Of a stretch of 64,000 nt of DNA, positions 8,139-17,501 are shown in pieces (within the stretch, counting starts at the first letter, position 1; each line of letters begins with the position of its first letter). Source of the DNA: Sinorhizobium garamanticum. Its GTDB lineage: Bacteria; Pseudomonadota; Alphaproteobacteria; Rhizobiales; Rhizobiaceae. Below the pieces are notes generated by a model. That model was not told the origin of the DNA. It worked only from the letters and a program-made list of their open reading frames with translations, and ran no database searches. The position numbers and the translations under genes were made by a program. The stretch covers positions 3,851,001 through 3,915,000 of the forward strand of contig NZ_CP120373.1 of assembly GCF_029892065.1 (NCBI RefSeq), read 5' to 3'.

Positions 8139-9332
8139 ATGGCCATTGGCGTTACGAACGCGCCTGAGAAAAGCAAATCCTCAGGATCGATTATTAACGA
8201 CCCTCAGGTGCGCGGGATATTCTACCAGGCGGTCACCATCATCATTCTGGCGGTCCTCATCTACTGGATCGTCGACAACACGGTCGAGAACCTGAAGCGC
8301 GCGAACATCGCGTCCGGCTATGGTTTTGTGAGAAGCCGGGCGGGATTCGATGTCGGACAATCGCTGATCGCCTTCACAAGCGATTCCACCTATGGCCGTG
8401 CTTTGGTGGTCGGCTTTGTCAATACGCTGCTGGTGGCGATTACCGGTATCATCACGGCAACTGTCATCGGCTTCATCGTCGGCATCGGACGTCTTTCGCA
8501 CAACTGGATCATCGCCAAGCTGTCGCTCGCCTATGTCGAGGTGTTCCGCAACATTCCACCGCTGCTGGTCATCTTCTTCTGGTACAGCGGCGTTCTGGCG
8601 ATCCTCCCCCAGGCGCGCGAGGCGCTTGCCTTGCCCTTCGATATTTTCGTGAGCAACCGCGGCGTCGCCTTTCCGAAGCCCATGTTCGGAGAAGGATCAC
8701 ACTATACGCTCATCGCGCTCATCATCAGTATCATCGCGAGCGTCGTCTTTGCCCGCTACGCCCGTCAGCGACAGATGGCGACCGGCCAACGATTGCCCGT
8801 GTTGTGGATTGTGCTCGGACTCGTCATCGGCGTACCTCTGGTGACGTTCCTCGCAAGCGGCGCGCCGCTCGCCTTCGATGTGCCCGTCGCGGGCAAGTTC
8901 AACCTGACGGGGGGCTCGGTCGTCGGACCGGAATTCATGTCGCTCTTCCTCGCGCTTTCCTTCTACACTGCGGCCTTCATCGCAGAGATCGTCCGGGCAG
9001 GCATCCGCGGGGTCTCAAAAGGACAGACGGAAGCGGCCCACGCACTCGGCATCCGCCCAAGGCTGACCACTCGTCTGGTCGTCGTGCCGCAGGCGATGCG
9101 CATCATCATCCCGCCCTTGACCAGCCAATATCTCAACCTCACCAAGAACTCGTCGCTAGCGGTTGCCGTCGGCTATGCGGATCTCGTCGCCGTCGGCGGG
9201 ACGATCCTCAACCAGACCGGACAGGCGATCGAAGTCGTAAGCATCTGGCTCATCGTCTATCTCAGCCTGAGCCTTGCCACCTCGGCGTTCATGAACTGGT
9301 ACAACGCTCGTATGGCGCTGGTGGAGAGGTAA
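8139..9332 (+). CDS. aapQ: General L-amino acid ABC transporter, permease AapQ
   Basis: A 397-residue inner-membrane permease of the HisMQ family. It has one N-terminal transmembrane segment (near residues 28-46), further hydrophobic segments around 80-145 and 185-235, and a C-terminal BPD_transp_1 domain. The EAA loop reads [24 protein letters not shown], where the ATPase AapP docks. The large insert between the first helices is typical of Aap and Bzt permeases, which are longer than HisQ. The start has GAGG upstream. aapM begins 4 bases after its stop, so the two are translated together. Confidence 0.94.
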   Translation: MAIGVTNAPEKSKSSGSIINDPQVRGIFYQAVTIIILAVLIYWIVDNTVENLKRANIASGYGFVRSRAGFDVGQSLIAFTSDSTYGRALVVGFVNTLLVAITGIITATVIGFIVGIGRLSHNWIIAKLSLAYVEVFRNIPPLLVIFFWYSGVLAILPQAREALALPFDIFVSNRGVAFPKPMFGEGSHYTLIALIISIIASVVFARYARQRQMATGQRLPVLWIVLGLVIGVPLVTFLASGAPLAFDVPVAGKFNLTGGSVVGPEFMSLFLALSFYTAAFIAEIVRAGIRGVSKGQTEAAHALGIRPRLTTRLVVVPQAMRIIIPPLTSQYLNLTKNSSLAVAVGYADLVAVGGTILNQTGQAIEVVSIWLIVYLSLSLATSAFMNWYNARMALVER

Positions 9333-9336
9333 GAAC

Positions 9337-10491
9337 ATGAGCACGCATCAGGCAAGTTTCGTTCGTGCTTCGTTGATCGAAGCCTCACCCGCCCCGGCGC
9401 TGGAAAGTGGCATTGCCCTTTGGCTGCGGAAGAACCTCTTCGCCACGCCGAAGGACACAGCCTTGACCATTATCAGCCTGCTGGTGCTGGCGTGGCTGGT
9501 GCCCCCGGCTATACAGTGGCTCTTTATCGACGCAGCCTGGACCGGCGGCGGTCGCGGCGTCTGCGCGACGATCTCCCAGGGCGGGTCACAGCCAGAGAAC
9601 TGGAGCGGCGCCTGCTGGGCTTTCGTCAACGCGAAATTCAGCCAGTTCCTCTTTGGCCGCTATCCGCCTGAGGAACGGTGGCGGCCCGCTCTCGTCGGCA
9701 TTCTTTTCGTGCTGTTCCTCGTACCGATGTTGATCCCCAAGGTTCCGTACAAGGGGTTGAACGCGGTTCTGCTGCTGGTGGTCCTACCGATCATCGCCAC
9801 GATCCTGCTTCCCGGCGGCTGGCTAGGCCTCACTTACGTCGAGACGCCGCTGTGGGGCGGCCTCATGGTCACCCTGGTACTCTCGTTTGTCGGTATCGCG
9901 GTTTCACTGCCATTGGGCATTCTGCTGGCGCTCGGGCGACGGTCGAACATGCCGGTGATCAAGATGCTCTGCACGGTCTTCATCGAGATGGTGCGCGGCG
10001 TCCCGCTGATCACGGTTCTGTTCATGGCGAGCGTGATGCTGCCGCTGTTCCTGCCGCAGGGTGTCACCTTCGACAAATTCCTGCGCGCCCTGATCGGTGT
10101 GTCGCTCTTTGCCTCCGCCTACATGGCGGAAGTCGTGCGCGGTGGCCTGCAGGCTATTCCGAAGGGCCAGTACGAAGGCGCCGATTCGCTCGGGCTCAGC
10201 TATTGGCAAAAGATGAATCTCATCGTCCTGCCGCAAGCGCTGAAGCTGGTGATTCCCGGCATCGTCAACACCTTTATCGGCCTGTTCAAAGACACGTCGC
10301 TCGTCTCGATTATCGGCATGTTCGATCTGCTCGGCATCGTTCGCCTGAACTTTACCGACACGAACTGGGCGTCCGCGGTAACGCCGCTGACCGGCCTGAT
10401 TTTTGCAGGCTTCGTATTCTGGCTTTTCTGCTTCGGCATGTCGCGCTATTCAGGCTTCATGGAACGCGTGCTCGACAAGAGCCAACGATAA
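9337..10491 (+). CDS. aapM: General L-amino acid ABC transporter, permease AapM
   Basis: A 384-residue partner permease of AapQ. Membrane segments are visible near residues 44-64, 110-125, 135-155 and from 170 on. The C-terminal BPD_transp_1 domain carries the EAA-type loop [23 protein letters not shown]. The middle region has a Cys/Trp-rich periplasmic loop ([16 protein letters not shown]), also seen in other Aap/Bzt permeases. The start is preceded by GAGAGG inside the end of aapQ. aapP follows after 13 bases. Confidence 0.94.
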   Translation: MSTHQASFVRASLIEASPAPALESGIALWLRKNLFATPKDTALTIISLLVLAWLVPPAIQWLFIDAAWTGGGRGVCATISQGGSQPENWSGACWAFVNAKFSQFLFGRYPPEERWRPALVGILFVLFLVPMLIPKVPYKGLNAVLLLVVLPIIATILLPGGWLGLTYVETPLWGGLMVTLVLSFVGIAVSLPLGILLALGRRSNMPVIKMLCTVFIEMVRGVPLITVLFMASVMLPLFLPQGVTFDKFLRALIGVSLFASAYMAEVVRGGLQAIPKGQYEGADSLGLSYWQKMNLIVLPQALKLVIPGIVNTFIGLFKDTSLVSIIGMFDLLGIVRLNFTDTNWASAVTPLTGLIFAGFVFWLFCFGMSRYSGFMERVLDKSQR

Positions 10492-10504
10492 AAAGGGGAA
10501 ACAT

Positions 10505-11281
10505 ATGGCAAACACCGCCACCGCATCGAAGATGACCATCTCGACGACGGATGTCGCGATCGAAATCACCAACATGAACAAGTGGTACGGTGATTTCCAC
10601 GTTCTGCGCGATATCAACCTCAAGGTCATGCGCGGCGAGCGCATCGTCATTGCCGGCCCGTCGGGCTCTGGCAAGTCGACGATGATTCGCTGCATCAACC
10701 GCCTTGAGGAGCACCAGAAGGGCAAGATCGTCGTCGACGGCATCGAACTCACCAACGACCTGAAGAAGATCGACGAAGTCCGCCGCGAAGTCGGCATGGT
10801 TTTCCAGCACTTCAACCTCTTCCCGCATTTGACGATCCTGGAAAACTGCACGCTCGCGCCGATCTGGGTGCGCAAGATGCCGAAGAAGCAGGCCGAGGAA
10901 ATCGCGATGCATTTCCTCACACGCGTCAAGATTCCCGAGCAGGCACACAAGTATCCGGGCCAGCTTTCGGGCGGTCAGCAGCAGCGTGTGGCGATCGCAC
11001 GCTCGCTATGCATGAATCCGAAGATCATGCTGTTCGACGAGCCGACTTCTGCGCTCGACCCGGAAATGATCAAGGAAGTTCTGGATACGATGGTCGGTCT
11101 CGCCGAGGAAGGCATGACGATGCTGTGCGTAACCCATGAGATGGGCTTCGCGCGTCAGGTCGCCCACCGCGTGATCTTCATGGACCAGGGCCAGATCGTC
11201 GAACAGAACTCGCCGGCCGAATTCTTCGACCATCCGCAGCACGAACGCACCAAGCTGTTCCTCAGCCAGATCCTGCACTAG
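10505..11281 (+). CDS. aapP: General L-amino acid ABC transporter, ATPase AapP
   Basis: A 258-residue ABC ATPase that powers AapQM. Walker A is GPSGSGKST (51-59), the signature LSGGQ is at 154-158, Walker B is IMLFDEP with the catalytic Glu at 179, and the switch His lies in CVTHEMGFA. Close kinship to GlnQ/HisP fits polar amino-acid transport. The ATG at 10505 follows an AAGGGGA ribosome site. It is the last gene of the operon; a long perfect hairpin follows about 130 bases downstream. Confidence 0.96.
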   Translation: MANTATASKMTISTTDVAIEITNMNKWYGDFHVLRDINLKVMRGERIVIAGPSGSGKSTMIRCINRLEEHQKGKIVVDGIELTNDLKKIDEVRREVGMVFQHFNLFPHLTILENCTLAPIWVRKMPKKQAEEIAMHFLTRVKIPEQAHKYPGQLSGGQQQRVAIARSLCMNPKIMLFDEPTSALDPEMIKEVLDTMVGLAEEGMTMLCVTHEMGFARQVAHRVIFMDQGQIVEQNSPAEFFDHPQHERTKLFLSQILH

Positions 11282-11282
11282 T

Positions 11283-11315
11283 TCATTTCATTGTTTCATT
11301 GAAAAAGTGAAATGA
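11283..11315. promoter_or_regulatory. Short inverted repeat just after aapP
   Basis: TCATTTCA (11283-11290) and TGAAATGA (11308-11315) are perfect 8-base arms with a 17-base AT-rich loop, beginning one base after the aapP stop. It could be a weak mRNA 3' hairpin or an operator. There is no U-tract, so a terminator role is unproven. Confidence 0.3.
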
Positions 11316-11407
11316 CCTAACTCTTTGAAACTATGCAATTCCGGGCGGAGAACCGCTGCATACTTCTTTCTGGGAATTGCTGTTTATGCCGATGATATGA
11401 AGCCGAA

Positions 11408-11444
11408 CGAGAACGGCCCGCCAGAAACTGGCGGGCCGTTCTCG
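11408..11444 (+). terminator. Strong hairpin ending the aap operon
   Basis: Seventeen-base perfect arms, CGAGAACGGCCCGCCAG (11408-11424) and its complement (11428-11444), around an AAA loop. There is only a weak T-tract (GTTACATCATT) after it. It is the only strong hairpin between aapP and the next gene on the same strand, so it is taken as the aap terminator or 3' mRNA protector. Confidence 0.75.
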
Positions 11445-11550
11445 TTACATCATTATTGCACTCGCGAGATGGCGCGAGCCCGGGAAGGTGCGGCGAACCG
11501 GCAGGCCGCCGGCGGCGGCAACTGCCTCTCAGCCGGTGCGGATTTGGTTC

Positions 11551-11609
11551 TGATATATCACGCTCTGTTGCGGCCATTTCAAATCCGTGTCAATCTCTGA
11601 TATATCAGA
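11551..11609 (+). promoter_or_regulatory. Two TGATATATCA palindromes before the GntR gene
   Basis: The perfect palindrome TGATATATCA occurs at 11551-11560 and again at 11598-11607, where it is extended to TCTGATATATCAGA (11596-11609). Centres are 47 bases apart. The second copy ends 10-15 bases before the GntR start codon. Palindromes of this AT-centred kind are typical operators of FadR/VanR-type GntR regulators, so autoregulation is likely. This is an inference from position and symmetry. Confidence 0.6.
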
Positions 11610-11618
11610 ACTAGCGGG

Positions 11619-12242
11619 ATGCTTATGCCAGTCCAGTCCCAGGCCCACCTCGCCTATCTGGCGCTCGAACGCCTCATCGTCACACTGAAACTCAAGCCCG
11701 GATCGCTCGTTACCGAGCGCCAACTCATCGAACTTGCCGAGCATGGCCGCACCCCCGTTCGAGAAGCGATCCAGAAACTTGCCTGGCAAGGGCTCATCGA
11801 CATTCGTGCGCGGGTGGGGCTGCAGATCACGACGATCCGGCCGGAGGACCGTGCCCATGTGATGCAGACGCGCCAACGGCTGGAGCCGCTGGCAGCCGCG
11901 CTTGTGGCACAGAACGCGTCCGCCGAGATCCGACAGGCGATTAGCGGCTGTGAGCAGACGATGACGACGTGTTCGGATCGAGGCGACATGGAGGGCTTCC
12001 TCGTCGCTGACAAGATGTTCGACGAGATCATGGAAGACGCTTGTCCGAACAGGTTCCTGACAGCGGCACTCGCGCCACTGCAGACCCACGCGCGCCGCAT
12101 ATGGTTTGCGTCGGCCGCGCCGGAAAAGATGAAGGAATCGGTGGAGCGCCACGTCAAAGTAATGCGCGCAATTCAGGCGGCAGACGGCGACGGCGCCGCC
12201 ACTGCCATGTCCGGATTGATGGATTATCTGGCGAAGGCTTGA
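11619..12242 (+). CDS. GntR family transcriptional regulator (FCD domain)
   Basis: A 207-residue regulator with an N-terminal winged HTH (residues about 8-72, including TERQLIELAEHGRTPVREAI) and a C-terminal all-helical FCD ligand domain. FCD proteins usually bind a metal and an organic acid. Here the first ligand motif, normally D-x3-H, reads ADKMFDEIM, so that His is replaced by Asp. A later His (VERHVKV) is retained. Two ATGs (11619 and 11625) are possible starts. Two TGATATATCA palindromes lie directly upstream. It is not adjacent to an obvious catabolic target apart from the aap operon, from which it is separated by a strong hairpin. Confidence 0.88.
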   Translation: MLMPVQSQAHLAYLALERLIVTLKLKPGSLVTERQLIELAEHGRTPVREAIQKLAWQGLIDIRARVGLQITTIRPEDRAHVMQTRQRLEPLAAALVAQNASAEIRQAISGCEQTMTTCSDRGDMEGFLVADKMFDEIMEDACPNRFLTAALAPLQTHARRIWFASAAPEKMKESVERHVKVMRAIQAADGDGAATAMSGLMDYLAKA

Positions 12243-12437
12243 TACCGCCCACGCCTCAGACCTTCGGCAACATGCGGCCTTCAGCCGTCGCCCATGCCAG
12301 ATCTGTTTGGCCGCTGCTCCTGCAGTGTAGAATCGCGCCTAGGCAACCCGTGCAAAAGTTCCCGGCAATCCGGCCAACAACAGCTGCCGATGTTGGAGCG
12401 CGTCGATCCCCGCGAATGCGTTCCCCACCGGACACAA

Positions 12438-12476
12438 ACGAAAAGAGACGCATCCGGGGACGCGCCTCTCTTGATA
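12438..12476 (-). terminator. Probable terminator of the ferredoxin-NADP reductase gene
   Basis: On the minus strand AGAGAGGCGCG and TGCGTCTCTTTTCGTTT form a stem of about 8 pairs with one mismatch, followed by a U-rich run. It starts some 23 bases past the fpr stop. The rest of the 256-base gap between the GntR gene and fpr (12243-12498) holds nothing else I recognise. Confidence 0.6.
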
Positions 12477-12498
12477 CACGGTTTCGGTAGCCGCGCCC

Positions 12499-13311
12499 TC
12501 AGCCGACGAAGGCGCGCTCGATGACGAACTCGGCAGGCTTGCTGTTCGCGCCTTCCGTCAAGCCGGCGGCTTCCAGAATTTCCTTGGTGTCCTTCAGCAT
12601 TGCCGTGGAGCCGCAGATCATGCCGCGGTCGATCGCCGGATCAAGCGGCGGCAGGCCCAAATCCGCGAAGAACTTGCCGTTGATCATCAGGTCGGTGATC
12701 CGGCCTTTGAACGGGTAGTCCTCGCGCGTCACCGTCGCATAGTGGCGAAGCTTGTCGCCGACAATCTCGTTCAGGAACTCATGATTACGGATCTCGTCCA
12801 TGAGGTCGAAGCCGTATTTCAGCTCCGCCACGTCACGGCAGGTGTGCGTAAGAATGACTTCCTCGAATTTCTCATAGGTCTCCGGATCGCGGATGAGGCT
12901 CGCGAAGGGGGCAATGCCGGTACCGGTCGAGAACATATAAAGCCTGCGGCCCGGCACCAGCGCGTCGAGCACCAACGTGCCGGTCGGCTTCTTGCGCATG
13001 AGGACCTGGTCGCCCGGCCTGATCTTCTGCAGGTGCGACGTCAGTGGGCCGTCCGGAACCTTGATCGAGAAGAACTCAAGCTCCTCGTCCCACGCCGGGC
13101 TCGCGACCGAATAGGCGCGATAGATGGGCTTGTCGCCGACCATGAGACCGATCATCGCGAATTCGCCGGAGCGGAAACGGAACTCCTGGGGACGCGTCAT
13201 ACGGAAACGGAAGAGCCGCTCCGTATAGTGCGTGACACTCGTGACCGTCTCGACAAAAACACCTGCCGGTGCCTGGATCGCAAAATCTTCCGTTTTTGCC
13301 GGAGCATTCAT
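12499..13311 (-). CDS. fpr: Ferredoxin-NADP+ reductase
   Basis: A 270-residue FAD-dependent ferredoxin/flavodoxin-NADP+ reductase. The FAD-binding motif RAYSVASP lies near residue 70, the NADP-binding STGTGIAPFASLIRD near residue 125, and the C terminus ends ERAFVG as in bacterial subclass FPRs. The ATG at 13311 gives the family N terminus (MNAPAKTED); the in-frame extension upstream is non-conserved. It lies 144 bases downstream of the DUF934 gene of the siroheme reductase operon on the same strand. It could supply electrons to CysI through ferredoxin, since no cysJ flavoprotein gene is present here. Confidence 0.93.
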   Translation of the reverse strand: MNAPAKTEDFAIQAPAGVFVETVTSVTHYTERLFRFRMTRPQEFRFRSGEFAMIGLMVGDKPIYRAYSVASPAWDEELEFFSIKVPDGPLTSHLQKIRPGDQVLMRKKPTGTLVLDALVPGRRLYMFSTGTGIAPFASLIRDPETYEKFEEVILTHTCRDVAELKYGFDLMDEIRNHEFLNEIVGDKLRHYATVTREDYPFKGRITDLMINGKFFADLGLPPLDPAIDRGMICGSTAMLKDTKEILEAAGLTEGANSKPAEFVIERAFVG

Positions 13312-13455
13312 CGTGGCTACAGTCCTGTAATCGTGGCCCTGTCTATCAAGTATGAGCGGATATTCCAACCCGCACTCGATTGAAAGGAAATCCCTTCCAA
13401 ATATAGTCGCTTTCGAGCATTTCGGCTTGCTTCACACTGTCGCGGGTGCGTCTTT

Positions 13456-13956
13456 TTAAGAAACGCGCCGCCAGCTGTAGGATTTGGCATCCGAAGACGG
13501 CCTTGCAGTCGGCTGATAGTGATTGGCAATGCCGGGCAAGCGCCCCTCCGAGAGCCGCTTGATCGCCGTCGCATTCGTCACCGCGAAACTGTCGATACCA
13601 CAACGCAGCATCAGCGGGATCTGGTCGATCAGTACGTCGCCGACCGCCCGGACTTCCCCGCCGAAGCGAAGCTGCGAACGTAGCAGCGACGCGTGGCTGA
13701 AGGCGCGACCGTCGTTGAAGGCCGGAAACGCGACAGCGACAAGCGCGATCCGATCGAGGTAAGGCGCCAAACGCGTGACGTCGTCGGCCGGCGCGATCAA
13801 TACGCCCAACTCCCGCGCATCGTCTATGGAGACCACGTCGATGAAGGCGTCCAGGCCGAGTATCGCCTTTTCGTTCGACCCGGCCTTGGTTTCTTCCGTC
13901 TCGACGACCCAGGGATCATCGTTCACAAAGCCGGTTTCTTTCCAGATTTTCGTCAT
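13456..13956 (-). CDS. DUF934 domain-containing protein
   Basis: A 166-residue protein of the DUF934 family, often annotated as an oxidoreductase probably involved in sulfite reduction because it accompanies cysI. No cofactor motif is visible. Conserved features are the DARELGVLIAPADDV segment near residue 48, AFPAFNDGRAFSHASLLRS near 80 and a Trp/Arg-rich tail. It starts 15 bases after the cysI stop, so it is in the same operon. A role as an assembly or electron-transfer partner of the reductase is an inference from context only. Confidence 0.85.
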   Translation of the reverse strand: MTKIWKETGFVNDDPWVVETEETKAGSNEKAILGLDAFIDVVSIDDARELGVLIAPADDVTRLAPYLDRIALVAVAFPAFNDGRAFSHASLLRSQLRFGGEVRAVGDVLIDQIPLMLRCGIDSFAVTNATAIKRLSEGRLPGIANHYQPTARPSSDAKSYSWRRVS

Positions 13957-13971
13957 GTTCTCGTCCCTGCC

Positions 13972-15645
13972 TCAAGCGGCTTCCTGAGCACTGCCGCCAT
14001 AGAGCGCATCCTTGAACGGCTGCGGTCCAACCCGGCGATAAGCCTCCAGGAACGTCTCCGTTTTGTCCCGGCGCAGGCCGAGATAGGTGTCGACGATCGT
14101 TTCGACGGCATCGGTCACCTTTTCCGGCTCGAAACCGCGGCCGATGATTTCGCCGATCGACGTGTTCTCGTCTCCGGAACCACCGAGCGTGATCTGGTAG
14201 AGCTCTGCACCCTTCTTCTCAACGCCCAAAAGGCCAATATGGCCGACGTGATGGTGTCCGCAGGCATTGATGCAGCCGGAGATCTTGATCTTGAGCTCGC
14301 CGATTTCCGCCTGCCGTTCGAGGGAGCCGAAGCGGCTCGAGATTTCTTGAGCGACCGGGATCGAACGCGCATTGGCAAGCGCGCAATAGTCAAGGCCGGG
14401 ACAGGCGATGATGTCGGTGATCAAGCCCGCATTGGCCGTCGCCAGACCTACGGCAACCAGAGCGCGGTAGACCGGCTCTAGGTCGGCAAGCGCCACATGC
14501 GGCAGAATCAGATTCTGCTCGTGGCTAACGCGGATTTCGTCGAAGGCGTATTCCTCGGCGATGTCCGCAACGGCATCCATCTGTGCGTCGCTCGCATCGC
14601 CCGGAATACCGCCGATCGGCTTCAGCGAAATGGTCACCATGCCGTAGTCCGGATGCTTGTGCGGCTGCACGTTCTGCTGGACCCAGCGCGCGAATTCCGG
14701 ATCGGCTTTCTTCCAGCGGGCGAGGTTGCCCCAGCCTTCAGCGCGGTTCGGCAGGGCTGCCGGCGCAAAATAGGCGGAAATCGCCTGGATGTCGGCATCC
14801 GGCAGCTTCAGTTCGGTGTCCTTGAGCTTGGCGAATTCGACCTCCACCTGGCGGGCAAGCTCCTCGGCGCCGGTTTCATGCACCAGGATCTTGATGCGCG
14901 CCTTGTATTTGTTGTCGCGGCGGCCATAGAGGTTGTAAACGCGCATGATCGCCGTGGTGTAGGAGAGCAGGTCCTCTTCGGGCAAGAAGTCACGGATCTT
15001 CTTGGCGATCATCGGGGTTCTGCCCTGCCCGCCGCCGACATAGACGGCGAAGCCGAGCCTGCCATTCTCGTCCTTCTTCAGATGCAAGCCGATATCGTGC
15101 ACCTGGATCGCCGCGCGGTCGCGCTCGGCGCCGGTCACGGCGATCTTGAACTTGCGCGGCAGGAACGAGAACTCCGGATGAACGCTCGACCACTGACGGA
15201 GAATCTCTGCATAGGGCCGCGGGTCGGCAACTTCGTCAGCAGCCGCACCGGAAAAATGATCCGCCGTCACGTTGCGAATGCAGTTGCCCGAGGTCTGCAG
15301 CGCGTGCATCTCGACGCTTGCCAGTTCCTGCAGGATGTCCGGCGTGTCGGAAAGACGCGGCCAGTTGTACTGGATGTTCTGGCGCGTAGTGAAATGACCA
15401 TAGCCGCGGTCATATTTGCGGGCGATGTGCGCGAGCATCCGCATCTGCCGGCTCGACAGCGTGCCATAGGGAATGGCAACGCGGAGCATGTAGGCGTGCA
15501 GTTGCAGATAGACGCCGTTCATCAGGCGCAGCGGCTTGAAGGCATCCTCGGCCAGTTCACCGGACAGCCGCCGCTGGACCTGATCGCGGAACTGCTCGAC
15601 ACGTGCAGAAACGAAGGCGTGGTCGAATTCGTCGTAACGGTACAT
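13972..15645 (-). CDS. cysI: Sulfite/nitrite reductase hemoprotein (siroheme, 4Fe-4S)
   Basis: A 557-residue siroheme reductase with two NIR_SIR ferredoxin-like half domains and two NIR_SIR core domains. The Fe4S4/siroheme cysteines are Cys415 and Cys421 (ACPGLDYC) and Cys458 and Cys462 (SGCINACGHHH). The TSGNCIRNVT stretch near residue 120 is the siroheme-binding region of the first half. It reduces sulfite to sulfide with six electrons, or nitrite to ammonia. The flanking cysG and DUF934 genes favour sulfite reduction. Sulfite and nitrite specificity cannot be settled by eye. The gene is 14 bases downstream of the DUF2849 gene. Confidence 0.9.
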   Translation of the reverse strand: MYRYDEFDHAFVSARVEQFRDQVQRRLSGELAEDAFKPLRLMNGVYLQLHAYMLRVAIPYGTLSSRQMRMLAHIARKYDRGYGHFTTRQNIQYNWPRLSDTPDILQELASVEMHALQTSGNCIRNVTADHFSGAAADEVADPRPYAEILRQWSSVHPEFSFLPRKFKIAVTGAERDRAAIQVHDIGLHLKKDENGRLGFAVYVGGGQGRTPMIAKKIRDFLPEEDLLSYTTAIMRVYNLYGRRDNKYKARIKILVHETGAEELARQVEVEFAKLKDTELKLPDADIQAISAYFAPAALPNRAEGWGNLARWKKADPEFARWVQQNVQPHKHPDYGMVTISLKPIGGIPGDASDAQMDAVADIAEEYAFDEIRVSHEQNLILPHVALADLEPVYRALVAVGLATANAGLITDIIACPGLDYCALANARSIPVAQEISSRFGSLERQAEIGELKIKISGCINACGHHHVGHIGLLGVEKKGAELYQITLGGSGDENTSIGEIIGRGFEPEKVTDAVETIVDTYLGLRRDKTETFLEAYRRVGPQPFKDALYGGSAQEAA

Positions 15646-15659
15646 AGGGTCTCAGGTCC

Positions 15660-15974
15660 TCAGGCAGCAAATTTCGGGCCGGAAAGCCCATGATATCCCG
15701 GAGCATAGGCTATTGACGGGCCCTCGGCGCGGATCCGCTCGCGCATGCGCAGCGGGCGAAGCGTGCCATCGATTTCCTCGACGTCGATAACGTTGACGTC
15801 TACCACTTTATTCTCGTCGAAGGAGCGTTTTCCGGTCGCTTCAAGCGCCGCGACGGCCTCGGCATGGCGGGCGACGAAGGCGTCCTGCAGCGACTCCACC
15901 CAATTGCCGGAGGCGTCGAGCCAGACGGATATGCCATCCGCCAGTCGGTTTGCCGTCAAGACCTTGTCCACCAT
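15660..15974 (-). CDS. DUF2849 domain-containing protein
   Basis: A 104-residue protein of the DUF2849 family, found in alphaproteobacteria next to siroheme reductase genes; its biochemical role is unknown. Conserved parts are the N-terminal KVLTANRLADGISVWLD strand-turn, an Ala-rich helix near residue 35, VVDVNVIDVEE and a C-terminal GPSIAYAPGYHGLSGPKFA. I chose the ATG at 15974 because GAGGA precedes it and it avoids overlapping cysG; an earlier in-frame start would overlap cysG by 10 bases. It is translated between cysG and cysI, so it probably acts with the reductase. Confidence 0.85.
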   Translation of the reverse strand: MVDKVLTANRLADGISVWLDASGNWVESLQDAFVARHAEAVAALEATGKRSFDENKVVDVNVIDVEEIDGTLRPLRMRERIRAEGPSIAYAPGYHGLSGPKFAA

Positions 15975-15985
15975 TCGCGTCGTCC

Positions 15986-17443
15986 TCAATTCCAAATCTG
16001 TTCAGCGCGATCCGCGCCGGTGTCCCTAGCCTCAGTGCCCTGCCGCCGCCCGGCAGCAAGCGGCTCCGACCGGCCGAAATTCGCACCTGCAACCGCGTCG
16101 CCGATGATCACCATGACCGGACCGTCGAGTTCCGTGCGGGTCTCGAGGTCCGGCAGATCGCGAAGAATCCCGTGCAGCAACCGCCGTTCGGCGCGGCTGG
16201 CGTTCTCGACCACGGCCACAGTCGTCTCCTGGGGCAGGCCCGCGTGCATGAGGCGCTCGGCAACCGAAGCCGCCACGCTGCGCCCCATATAGACGGCAAT
16301 CGTCGCGCCCGAGACGGCAAGCCGCGCCCAGTCGGGCAGCACATCACCGGCAAGATCATGGCCGGTGGTAAAGACCAGCGACGACGCAACCCCGCGAAGG
16401 GTCAACGGCAGCTCGAAGTCGGCCGCTGCCGCAAATGCCGACGTGATGCCGGGCACGATCTCATAGCTGATGCCGGCCTCCCGCAGGGCAGCCATTTCCT
16501 CGCCGGCTCGGCCGAAAATCAACGGATCGCCAGATTTCAGCCGAACGACACGTTTGCCCTCGCCTGCAAGTTTCACCAGCAACTGGTTGATTTCGTCCTG
16601 CGATTTGGTGTGGCAGCCCTTGCGCTTACCGACCGAAAGGCGTTCGGCATCGCGGCGCCCCATATCGACGATCGCCTGCGGCACGAGCGCATCGTAGACG
16701 ATTGCATCGGCCTCCATCATCACCCGCTGCGCCCGAAGCGTCAGCAAATCCTCCGCACCCGGACCGGCGCCTACCAGCCAGACGTGGCCGGGAACGCGAT
16801 CCGCGCCATTGAGCAGCCGCGACGCCTCACGGCGCGCCGAGGCGAAATCGCCAAGCGCAACGTGATCGGCAACCGGCCCCGAAAAGAACCGCCGCCAGAA
16901 GACACGGCGCGCAACACCGCGCGGCACAAGTCGCTCCACCGCATCACGATAGCTCGCCGCCAAAGACGCGACTATGCCGAGCGACGGGGAAAGCAATTGA
17001 TCGATCTGGGCGCGGATCATCTGCGCCAGGACGGGTCCGGCCCCTTCCGTCCCGATCGCCACGGCGACTGGAGCCCGGTTGACAAGTGCCGGCGTCAGGA
17101 AATCGCAGTGGTCCGGCTGATCGACGGCATTTGCGGGGATTTTTCTCTCCCGCGCCGCGCCAACAATCGCCCGGTCGGCAGCGGCATTGCCAGTCGCTGC
17201 AAACACCAGAACGGCGCCCTCAACCTGATGCGCCGCGAAGACTTCTCGGATGATATCGAGGCCGTTGGTCCGGAGGAATGTCTCGAACGCAGGCTCCGGC
17301 GCATCCGCGTAAACAGCGATATGCGCCTTAGTGTTCAACAGCAGTCGCACCTTGGCGAAGGCCTCGTCCCCATTGCCGAACACCGCCACGCGCTTTTGCG
17401 CGACGCTAAAAAATGTCGGAAAATAGGACAGTTGTTGCGACAT
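15986..17443 (-). CDS. cysG: Siroheme synthase (trifunctional CysG)
   Basis: A 485-residue siroheme synthase. The N-terminal part (residues about 1-200) is the precorrin-2 dehydrogenase/ferrochelatase module, with the NAD-binding AVFGNGDEAFAKVRLLL near residue 20. The C-terminal part is the uroporphyrinogen-III methyltransferase, with VWLVGAGPGAEDLLTL near residue 215 and the SAM loop RLKSGDPLIFGRAGEE near 300. It makes siroheme for CysI, encoded two genes downstream. The ATG at 17443 fits family N termini (MSQQLSYFPTFF); a GTG 24 bases upstream is in frame but less likely. Confidence 0.92.
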   Translation of the reverse strand: MSQQLSYFPTFFSVAQKRVAVFGNGDEAFAKVRLLLNTKAHIAVYADAPEPAFETFLRTNGLDIIREVFAAHQVEGAVLVFAATGNAAADRAIVGAARERKIPANAVDQPDHCDFLTPALVNRAPVAVAIGTEGAGPVLAQMIRAQIDQLLSPSLGIVASLAASYRDAVERLVPRGVARRVFWRRFFSGPVADHVALGDFASARREASRLLNGADRVPGHVWLVGAGPGAEDLLTLRAQRVMMEADAIVYDALVPQAIVDMGRRDAERLSVGKRKGCHTKSQDEINQLLVKLAGEGKRVVRLKSGDPLIFGRAGEEMAALREAGISYEIVPGITSAFAAAADFELPLTLRGVASSLVFTTGHDLAGDVLPDWARLAVSGATIAVYMGRSVAASVAERLMHAGLPQETTVAVVENASRAERRLLHGILRDLPDLETRTELDGPVMVIIGDAVAGANFGRSEPLAAGRRQGTEARDTGADRAEQIWN

Positions 17444-17501
17444 CACTGAAAGCGCGGCTCCTTCCACAGGCTGCGGCGAATATCCCCCATAGCCGGCAAC
17501 A

